Below, one piece after another: positions 1 through 5,535 of a stretch of 5,828 nucleotides of DNA. The stretch covers positions 1-5,828 of the forward strand of contig JAOTWT010000218.1 in NCBI GenBank assembly GCA_029862725.1, given 5' to 3'. Below the pieces are notes generated by a model that worked only from the letters and a program-made list of their open reading frames with translations, did not search any database and was not told where the DNA came from. A program made the translations under genes and the position numbers. The number at the start of each line of letters is the position of its first letter. Within the stretch, counting starts at the first letter, position 1. The stretch comes from Acidobacteriota bacterium. Lineage in GTDB: Bacteria > Acidobacteriota > Blastocatellia > Pyrinomonadales > Pyrinomonadaceae.

Positions 1-114
1 ACCTGTCTGCCAGTGGAACAGCAGCCAGATTACGACCAGCGCTCCAAGCATTGTGTATGCGCGTAGAGAGGAAGTCTTTAGCTTTTTGTTGCTCGATTCG
101 TCAGTGTTTGCCAT
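1..114 (-). CDS. xylH: Xylose ABC transporter permease XylH, N-terminal 38 codons (cut by the left edge)
   Basis: This is the start of the membrane subunit of the D-xylose importer, which would form the inner-membrane channel working with XylG and XylF. Only 38 residues are in the window. They show a polar, lysine- and serine-rich cytoplasmic tail (residues 1-18), then the start of a first membrane helix with the motif LRAYTMLGALVVIWLLFHWQ, which is typical of XylH-type permeases of the BPD_transp_2 family. The ATG at 112-114 is well placed: an AGGA Shine-Dalgarno core lies 6 nt upstream. The gene follows xylG on the same strand, as expected, but a 146-bp repeat-filled spacer separates them, where related operons usually have a short gap or an overlap. 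The identity is supported by both the short sequence and the neighbours; the rest of the gene (usually about 380-400 codons) lies outside the window. Confidence 0.88.
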   Translation of the reverse strand, partial: MANTDESSNKKLKTSSLRAYTMLGALVVIWLLFHWQTG

Positions 115-120
115 CGCGAT

Positions 121-126
121 TCCTTA
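121..126 (-). promoter_or_regulatory. Ribosome binding site of xylH
   Basis: On the minus strand this reads TAAGGA. Its AGGA core is followed by 6 nt (ATCGCG) and then the ATG of xylH. It is a good Shine-Dalgarno match at normal spacing and fixes the xylH start. The heptad repeat array begins about 14 nt upstream of it in the transcript. Confidence 0.7.
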
Positions 127-139
127 TTGTGTTACTCAG

Positions 140-216
140 GTCCGTGGACCGTGGTCCGTGGTCCGCAGTCCGCAGTCCGCAGTCCGCAGTCCGCAGTCCG
201 CAGTCCGCAGTCCGCA
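140..216. repeat. Heptanucleotide tandem array, 11 units of GTCCGYR
   Basis: Read on the plus strand in a phase starting with G, this is an uninterrupted 7-bp tandem array: GTCCGTG, GACCGTG, GTCCGTG, then eight identical copies of GTCCGCA (161-216). The total is 77 bp. It lies in the xylG-xylH spacer, about 25 nt upstream of the xylH start codon in the transcript. The second unit carries a T-to-A change, which makes GGACC the reverse complement of the neighbouring GGTCC blocks (139-143, 146-150, 153-157), so this end can form short inverted repeats. Heptad arrays of this kind resemble the short tandemly repeated repetitive sequences known from cyanobacteria. Eight identical units suggest recent slippage expansion. 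No coding role is supported. Confidence 0.95.
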
Positions 217-221
217 AAACC

Positions 222-260
222 GATATTTGATCATCGATCAATGGACAACGACCAATGAAC
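222..260. repeat. Second, diverged heptad array ending at the xylG stop codon
   Basis: On the plus strand the bases divide into heptads GATATTT, GATCATC, GATCAAT, GGACAAC, GACCAAT and a final partial GAAC that abuts the xylG stop codon (261-263). The units share a loose pattern of G, then A or G, mostly ending in two or three weakly conserved bases, with GAYCAAT as a rough centre. A 5-bp inverted repeat, TGATC-ATC-GATCA, lies at 228-240. The array is offset from the GTCCGCA array by 4-5 bp (217-221). The period is visible but the units are diverged, so this call is less secure than the first array. Confidence 0.6.
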
Positions 261-1769
261 TCACCCCGTCGCCGCGGCCATCACGTTTTCCGGCGTCGCC
301 TCTTCTCTTGTGAAACGACCGGTCGCGCGGCCCTCGTGAAGGACCAGGATTCTATCCGAAACGCCAAGGACCTCTGGAAGCTCCGACGACACCATGACGA
401 TCGCAAGGCCCTCTTCGGCGAGCCTGTTGATTTCGCCGTAGATCTCCTGTTTTGCGCCAACATCGATGCCGCGAGTTGGTTCGTCCAGAAACAGGATCTT
501 CGGACTCGTAAGCAGCCATTTCCCGACGACAACCTTTTGCTGATTTCCACCGGAAAGCGTTCCCGTAACCGTCAGTGCCGAACCGGCTTTGACCTTCAAC
601 TTGCCCATAACATCATTGGTCGCCGCAAGTTCTTTCGGACGGCTTGTCAAAAATCGTCCCGAGATATCCTTCAGGCCTGCGAGTGTCGAGTTATCGAGTA
701 TCGTCTGGTCCAAAATCAGCCCATACCGCTTTCGGTCTTCGGTGACAAATCCGATACCGTTGTCGATCGCGGCCTTTGGAGAGTTGATGTCGACTTTTTT
801 TCCTTCGACAAAGATTTCGCCCGAATGCTTTCCGCGCCACGCTCCAAATATCGTCAGCAATAATTCGCTGCGCCCCGCTCCCATCAAACCGGCGATACCG
901 AGAACCTCTCCCTTTTTGACGGAGAACGAAACATCGTCAACCAGTTTCTTATCGGGATGTTCGAATTCAAACGCGGTAAGGTTTTTTACCTCCAGCGCGA
1001 CCTCGCCGAACTCGTGCGAAACTTCAGGAAAAATATCCCCAACTTCGCGGCCGACCATAAGTGAAATCACCTGGTCCTTGTCCATCTCGGCTGCGGGTTT
1101 TGTTCCGACGGTCTGCCCGTCACGCAGAACGGTGATCCGGTCGCTCATCTTGAATACTTCGTCGAGCTTGTGCGAAATATAGATCATCCCGACACCGCGA
1201 TCTTTCAGATCCCGAAGAATACCGAACAGCGTTTCAACCTCGGATTCCGTAAGCGCGGCGGTTGGCTCGTCGAGCACGAGAATTTTGGCGTCCTGAGAAA
1301 GCGCTTTTGCGATCTCGACGAGTTGCTGCTGGCCGATCCCCAAATTGCCGACCTCCGTCTGAGGATTGAGATCGAGGCGCAGGTCTTTGAGCAGCCGGGC
1401 GGCGTCCTGGTACATCTTGTGCCAGTTAATGACACCGAAGCTGGCGGGTTCGCGACCGAGAAAGATATTTTCGGCAATCGAAAGTTCTTTTACGAGAGAT
1501 AATTCCTGGAAAATGATTGCGATCCCTGCTTCTTCTGCCTCACGTATGGTTTGAAACTGCTGGACATCCCCCTTGATCGAGATATCGCCATCGTAGTTTC
1601 CAAACGGATACACGCCGCTCAATACCTTCATGAGCGTGGACTTACCGGCTCCATTCTCGCCGACGAGGGCGTGGAACTCTCCCTCCAAGAGGTTGAGATT
1701 CACGTTGTCCAGGGCCTTGACACCCGGAAACTCCTTCGTGATATTCCGCATTTCGAGCAGTGCTGTCAT
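261..1769 (-). CDS. xylG: Xylose ABC transporter ATP-binding protein XylG (two ATPase domains)
   Basis: This 502-residue protein is the cytoplasmic ATPase that powers D-xylose import through XylH. Two ABC domains are fused, as in all sugar importers of the XylG/RbsA/MglA class, and the length is normal. The first domain has a Walker A motif GENGAGKST (37-45), Q-loop Gln88, a signature-like LGIGQQQ (143-149), Walker B ILVLDEPTAALT (163-174) and the switch His200. The second domain has the degenerate Walker A form GLMGAGRSE (294-302) usual for this class, a full LSGGNQQK signature (405-412), Walker B ILFLDEPTRGID (425-436), and Ser in place of the switch His (SSELPE, 461-466). These asymmetries are family features, not damage. 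The ATG at 1767-1769 gives the usual LLEMRNITKEFPGVKAL opening, but no clear Shine-Dalgarno sequence precedes it. The gene stops with TGA. It lies 228 bp after xylF. RbsA-like specificity cannot be excluded from the sequence alone, but XylF and XylA next to it point to xylose. Confidence 0.95.
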   Translation of the reverse strand: MTALLEMRNITKEFPGVKALDNVNLNLLEGEFHALVGENGAGKSTLMKVLSGVYPFGNYDGDISIKGDVQQFQTIREAEEAGIAIIFQELSLVKELSIAENIFLGREPASFGVINWHKMYQDAARLLKDLRLDLNPQTEVGNLGIGQQQLVEIAKALSQDAKILVLDEPTAALTESEVETLFGILRDLKDRGVGMIYISHKLDEVFKMSDRITVLRDGQTVGTKPAAEMDKDQVISLMVGREVGDIFPEVSHEFGEVALEVKNLTAFEFEHPDKKLVDDVSFSVKKGEVLGIAGLMGAGRSELLLTIFGAWRGKHSGEIFVEGKKVDINSPKAAIDNGIGFVTEDRKRYGLILDQTILDNSTLAGLKDISGRFLTSRPKELAATNDVMGKLKVKAGSALTVTGTLSGGNQQKVVVGKWLLTSPKILFLDEPTRGIDVGAKQEIYGEINRLAEEGLAIVMVSSELPEVLGVSDRILVLHEGRATGRFTREEATPENVMAAATG

Positions 1770-1997
1770 ATATCTAGTAACGAGTCCAATCTAAAAAGCA
1801 GCTTAAAGTTCGGTTTGGCGATCATTCCCAGTTTTCATGTTGGTTAAGATCCAACAGAGCGTCGGGGACGCGTCAAGAACGCAGGCCCGCGTGCAGCGCA
1901 TCTTCGATGCTTTGATGAATCACGATCACGTTCGAATTAAATATGCGGTAAAAGTTAACACGTTTTATTTCTTTTTAGAGTGAACCAGGGCTCAAAA
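1770..1997 (-). other. Long xylF-xylG spacer with AT-rich segment and clustered dyads
   Basis: This 228-bp stretch has no credible gene. In the transcript, xylF is followed by an AT-rich segment (about 1931-1980, with palindromes GTTAAC at 1954-1959 and TTCGAA at 1931-1936), then a GC-rich part holding four short dyads. These are GCATC-TTC-GATGC (1898-1910), ACGC-A-GGCC-C-GCGT (1879-1892, one mismatched pair), GCGTC-GGG-GACGC (1859-1871) and TGTTGG-N7-CCAACA (1838-1856). None is followed by a T-tract in the transcript, so a classic terminator is not supported. A promoter could lie here, but I see no convincing -35/-10 pair. A processing, attenuation or operator role is possible by inference only. 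Confidence 0.5.
1838..1856. promoter_or_regulatory. Inverted repeat TGTTGG-N7-CCAACA upstream of xylG (candidate operator or hairpin)
   Basis: A perfect 6-bp inverted repeat with a 7-bp spacer lies 69-87 bp upstream of the xylG start codon. It is seen directly in the sequence. Its size and symmetry would suit either a dimeric repressor site or a small RNA hairpin. Operators of ROK-type XylR repressors also have TTGTT/AACAA-like half sites, but the match here is loose, so no regulator is assigned. Confidence 0.3.
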
Positions 1998-3083
1998 CTA
2001 CTCCGGCTTCTTAGGTCTCTTATCTTCCGGCACATTCAAATAGACATCGTCAAACGAAATCCATCCGTCCTTGATTACCGTGTCCATCAAGTTGTCCTTG
2101 TCGACCACGATTACCTCAAGCAGGATCGCCCGGATCGGTTTTTCAATTCCGTCGGATTTAAACTCTTCAGAATCGAGCTTTTCCTTCTTAGCGAGTTTGA
2201 TTGCGGCCTCGACCGCACCGTTCGCAAGCGGCGTAATCGGCTTATAAACAGTCATCGTCTGTTTACCTTCGGCGATTCGCTGAAGTGCAGCTTTCTCGGC
2301 GTCCTGGCCGGTAACGAGGACCTTGCCGGCGAGTCCCTTTGTCTCTAAAGCGGAAATCGCACCGCCCGCCGTACCGTCGTTGGAAGCGATCACAACATCG
2401 ATCTTGTCGTTGTTTTGGGTCAGAGCGTTTTCAACGATCTTGAGCGCTTCGTCGGGTTTCCAGTCTTTGGCATGCTGGTCGGCGACTATCTTGATATCGC
2501 CCCGGTCGACCGCGGCTTTTAACACGGCATTCTGCTCTTTCTTCATGATCATGCCGTTGTTGTCGGTCGATGCGCCATAAACGAGGACGTAGTTGCCCTT
2601 CGGCACTCTCTCGAGCGCATATTCGGCCATCTTGCGGCCAATCACGGGAACCTGATGGGAAATATAGAGATCGATCTTGTCATTATTGATCAGGCGGTCA
2701 TAGCTGATCACCGGAACATTTTGAGCCTTGGCCTTGTTGACCATCGATGCCGCCTGGGTCGAGTCATGCGGAGCTATTACAAGGACATCGACACCCTGTG
2801 TCAGGAGATTATCGACATCGTTCGCCTGCTTGTTCGCGTTTGCATTCGCGACCGTAACTACGCACTCGACCTCCATTTTCCTGCAGTGCGCTTCGAAGGC
2901 TTCCTTGTCCTTTGTCCAGCGCTCTTCTTTTAAGGTCGCCATCGAAAAGCCAATCTTTATCTTTCCACCGCTGCCGCCGGCTTCAGGACCGTTACCCTGA
3001 TCGGTGGGTGCCTGGACGCATCCGTTGAAAGCAATTGCTCCAACCGCAAAAACAAGTACCAAAACTCTCTTCATCATCTCCAT
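1998..3083 (-). CDS. xylF: D-xylose-binding protein XylF, probable lipoprotein
   Basis: This 361-residue protein is the extracytoplasmic receptor that binds D-xylose and delivers it to XylGH. It is a periplasmic-binding-protein-like type I fold. It follows the E. coli XylF sequence closely in key blocks: ERWTKD (54-59), GVDVLVIAP (97-105), YDRLIN (128-133), DNNG (174-177), ALTQNNDKIDVVIASNDGTA (220-239), TGQDAE (258-263) and QTMTVYKPIT (275-284). These include the Lys, Arg, Asn, Trp208 and Asp positions that line the sugar pocket in the family. The N-terminus is a short basic stretch, a hydrophobic core (7-19) and Cys22, followed by a Gly/Ser/Pro-rich linker. This looks like a lipoprotein signal, although the lipobox FNGC is atypical, and E. 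coli XylF is soluble. The start at 3081-3083 is preferred over Met3 and Met4 because GGGAG lies 9 nt upstream of it. The gene begins 30 bp after the GH3 gene, so co-transcription is likely. The stop is TAG. Confidence 0.95.
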   Translation of the reverse strand: MEMMKRVLVLVFAVGAIAFNGCVQAPTDQGNGPEAGGSGGKIKIGFSMATLKEERWTKDKEAFEAHCRKMEVECVVTVANANANKQANDVDNLLTQGVDVLVIAPHDSTQAASMVNKAKAQNVPVISYDRLINNDKIDLYISHQVPVIGRKMAEYALERVPKGNYVLVYGASTDNNGMIMKKEQNAVLKAAVDRGDIKIVADQHAKDWKPDEALKIVENALTQNNDKIDVVIASNDGTAGGAISALETKGLAGKVLVTGQDAEKAALQRIAEGKQTMTVYKPITPLANGAVEAAIKLAKKEKLDSEEFKSDGIEKPIRAILLEVIVVDKDNLMDTVIKDGWISFDDVYLNVPEDKRPKKPE

Positions 3084-3092
3084 CGATTAAAA

Positions 3093-3097
3093 CTCCC
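3093..3097 (-). promoter_or_regulatory. Ribosome binding site of xylF
   Basis: The minus strand reads GGGAG here, 9 nt upstream of the first ATG of xylF. It selects Met1 among the clustered Met1, Met3 and Met4 codons, because the other purine-rich match (GGAG) directly touches Met3 with no spacing. Confidence 0.55.
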
Positions 3098-3113
3098 GCT
3101 GGTCAAAATAGAT

Positions 3114-5522
3114 TTAGTCTGTAACTTCAAACCGGGCTTCGATCACATCGACCGAATTCCCTCCGACCTGGATTTTAAAAAAGCCCGGTTCAACTACCCT
3201 TTTCATTTCCCGGTTGTAAAAGCTTAACTTGTCGGGGGTGATCCTGAAAGTGACTTTTTTGGTTTCGCCCGGGTCCAAAGTGACTCTCTCAAAGTCTCTC
3301 AGTTCTTTTACGGGCCGCGTTACCGAACTTACTTCATCCCGAATGTATAGCTGCGCAACCTCATCGCCGGCGCGCGTACCCGTGTTCTTTACGCCGACGG
3401 ACACCGTAAGCGAACCGTCTTTTGTGACTTTCCCGGACGAAAGCTCAAGATTCGAAAAGCTGAAGGTCGTATAGCTGAGCCCATGACCGAAAGCATAAAG
3501 CGGATCGGTGGTTGAGAATAGATACCCGCGCCTCGACGTTGGCTTGCGATTATAGAAGATTGGCAATTGTCCTACCGATTTTGGAAATGAAACCGGAAGC
3601 TTCCCCCCGGGGTTATAGTCGCCAAAAATCACATCCGCCGCGGCCGTCCCGCCTTCTTCGCCGAGATAGAATCCCTCAAGGATTGCCGGCACATTTTCGG
3701 CGACATAGTTTATCGCCAGCGGCCCGCTGTTGGTCAGGACCGCGACGACCGGTTTTCCGGTCGCCTGGATTGCTTTGACCAGTTCGTTTTGCCTGCCGAC
3801 GAGTTCGAGCGAATCGCGGTCTCCGAGATGATTGTCGGCCCAGCCTTCCTTGTTGGTGTCCTCATTGCCGCCGATCGAAAGCACTACCACATCGGATATG
3901 GCGGCAGTCTTGACTGCCTCGGCAATAAGCCGCTTGTCGTCGGCCTCATCGTTGAGCGTGGAGGTATCGGCGAACCAGTTGCCGTCTTCCTTCGTTATCT
4001 TTACGCCCTTTGCATAATTGACCTTCACCGAGCCGCCAACCTTGTTTTTAATACCCTCAAGCAGGCTCACCGAACGCGGCGGTGCCGGGTCGGTATATCC
4101 GCCGAGGTGTGCTCTTTCGGCGTTCGGGCCGATCACCGCGATCGACTTTATTTTGGTCCTGTCCAGCGGAAGCGTGTTGTTCTCGTTCTTTAAAAGGATG
4201 ATCGCCTTGCGGGCTGCTTCCGCCGCCAGAGCGCGGTCCGCCGCCGTGTCCGTCAGGCGTTCGGCCTTCGCCGGATCGACATAGGGTTTTTCAAAGACGC
4301 CGACCTGGAACTTCGAATACAGTATTCGCGACACCGCCTTGTCGATGAGCTTTACAGGTATCTTACCTGCCTTGACCTGTTCGACGAGGGTCGTGTTTAC
4401 ATCGGGGTCGGGCAACTCGATATCGAGGCCCGCTTCGAGTGACTGCTTCGCGGCCTCCGCTTTGTCGCCAGCGACAAAGTGCAGTGTCCCAAGCTGGGTC
4501 ATCGCATAGTAGTCGGAAACAACAACGCCTTTGAACCCCCACTCTTTGCGAAGGACATCTTCGAGCATCCACCTGTTTGCATGGACCGGTATGCCGTCGA
4601 CCTCGTGATATGCCGGCATGATGCTAAACAGGTTCGCTTCCCGTACAGCCGCTTCGAATGTCGCAAAATGCGTTTCGCGCAAGATCCTCTCGGAGATATT
4701 TACAGGGCCGATGTTCGTACCCCCTTCCGGCTGTCCGTGCCCTGCGTAGTGTTTGCCCGTGGCGATCACGTGCTCATCGTCTATTTGAGGCTGGTCGTAC
4801 GTCGCCCCGCCCTGGAGGGTCTTTACGATCGCAACGGCCATTCGCGACGCCAGATAGGGATCCTCGCCGTAGGTTTCTTCGGTCCGGCCCCAACGCGGGT
4901 CGCGGGCAAGGTCCAGATTGGGTCCGAGAACATGATGCGTGCCCCTGATCCTCGTGTGCAAAGCGCCGACGGTAAAAACACGCTTTATTAATTCCGGATC
5001 CCATGTCGAAGCAAGCGAAATCGGAACCGGAAAAACAGTGCTTCCTTCGCCCATGTTCCCGTGCAGAATTTCGTCGTGAAAGATTGCGGGGATTCCGAGT
5101 CTCGTATTCTCAATCAGCCATTTCTGTGCGGCGTTTGCGTATTCGGCAGAACGGCGCGCGTTTCGCATCTCCCTTTGACGGGCGAAGTGTCCGATCCCGT
5201 GCGGCATTCTCTCCTTTGCGAGAATGGCTGAAAACTCGCCCCCAAAAGGCAGCTGATCCTTGGGTACCGCGCTATTGTCATTGGGTTTTGCCATCCAGAC
5301 GCTCATCATTTGGGCCACTTTTTCTTCGAGCGTCATGCGCCTGAGTAAATCTTCGACCCTGTCATCGATGGGAACGGTCTTGTCTTTATAGAGCGGACTC
5401 TTTGCCGAAACGGGAGTCTCCGCGGGAAATAGAATCGCCCCGAACAACAGGGTCAGTATCAATCCCGTAACGTATGCCTTTGAGAACCCGGAGTGTCCCG
5501 ATAGATAAGTTTCGCTTTTCAT
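3114..5522 (-). CDS. Exported GH3 beta-glycosidase (probable beta-xylosidase / beta-glucosidase)
   Basis: This 802-residue enzyme would remove terminal beta-linked sugars from oligosaccharides by the retaining mechanism of glycoside hydrolase family 3. From the N-terminus (numbered from the ATG) it shows a Sec signal peptide with a hydrophobic core near 16-33 and a cleavage site after VSA (38-40); the GH3 barrel (about 56-415) with DPRWGRTEETYGEDPY (208-223), KHYAGHG (257-263) and the nucleophile Asp337 in VVVSDYY; the GH3 C-terminal sandwich (about 436-687), where Glu559 in NKEGW is the likely acid/base; and a fibronectin III-like domain (about 711-792). The length is normal. The ATG at 5520-5522 is preferred, 13 bp after the xylA stop. 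A TTG at 5541-5543 would add seven residues, overlap xylA by 8 bp and lengthen the signal peptide n-region. Neither start has a strong ribosome site. Sequence alone does not separate xylosidase from glucosidase activity; the xylose genes on both sides favour xylosides. Confidence 0.93.
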   Translation of the reverse strand: MKSETYLSGHSGFSKAYVTGLILTLLFGAILFPAETPVSAKSPLYKDKTVPIDDRVEDLLRRMTLEEKVAQMMSVWMAKPNDNSAVPKDQLPFGGEFSAILAKERMPHGIGHFARQREMRNARRSAEYANAAQKWLIENTRLGIPAIFHDEILHGNMGEGSTVFPVPISLASTWDPELIKRVFTVGALHTRIRGTHHVLGPNLDLARDPRWGRTEETYGEDPYLASRMAVAIVKTLQGGATYDQPQIDDEHVIATGKHYAGHGQPEGGTNIGPVNISERILRETHFATFEAAVREANLFSIMPAYHEVDGIPVHANRWMLEDVLRKEWGFKGVVVSDYYAMTQLGTLHFVAGDKAEAAKQSLEAGLDIELPDPDVNTTLVEQVKAGKIPVKLIDKAVSRILYSKFQVGVFEKPYVDPAKAERLTDTAADRALAAEAARKAIILLKNENNTLPLDRTKIKSIAVIGPNAERAHLGGYTDPAPPRSVSLLEGIKNKVGGSVKVNYAKGVKITKEDGNWFADTSTLNDEADDKRLIAEAVKTAAISDVVVLSIGGNEDTNKEGWADNHLGDRDSLELVGRQNELVKAIQATGKPVVAVLTNSGPLAINYVAENVPAILEGFYLGEEGGTAAADVIFGDYNPGGKLPVSFPKSVGQLPIFYNRKPTSRRGYLFSTTDPLYAFGHGLSYTTFSFSNLELSSGKVTKDGSLTVSVGVKNTGTRAGDEVAQLYIRDEVSSVTRPVKELRDFERVTLDPGETKKVTFRITPDKLSFYNREMKRVVEPGFFKIQVGGNSVDVIEARFEVTD

Positions 5523-5535
5523 AATCTGGTTTCGC

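Noticed and set aside
140..260. Heptad arrays considered as a CRISPR array
   Set aside because: The repeats are 7 bp and contiguous, with no unique spacers and no cas genes in the window.
53..313. Plus-strand open frame of 86 codons with a repeated SAVRSPQ motif
   Set aside because: The protein periodicity is the direct product of the 7-bp DNA repeat read over 21 bp. The frame overlaps xylH and xylG and has no family resemblance.
255..863. Plus-strand open frame of 202 codons antisense to xylG
   Set aside because: It lies wholly opposite the conserved second ATPase domain of xylG and shows no recognisable motif. It is a shadow of the xylG codon pattern.
1803..1838. Minus-strand mini-ORF of 11 codons upstream of xylG (leader peptide idea)
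   Set aside because: No ribosome site, no run of regulatory codons, and no terminator/antiterminator pair that would make an attenuation leader. Chance explains it.
1871..1876. TTGACG on the minus strand as a -35 box for xylG
   Set aside because: No acceptable -10 hexamer lies 16-18 nt downstream; the bases there read TGGATC. The match to -35 alone is not enough.
1898..1910. GCATC-TTC-GATGC hairpin considered as a terminator after xylF
   Set aside because: The stem is only 5 bp, and in the direction of transcription it is followed by GC-rich sequence, not by a T-tract.
4479..4991. Plus-strand open frame of 170 codons antisense to the GH3 gene
   Set aside because: It overlaps the conserved GH3 barrel and has no recognisable protein motif. 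Other long plus-strand frames in 3229-5344 are rejected for the same reason.
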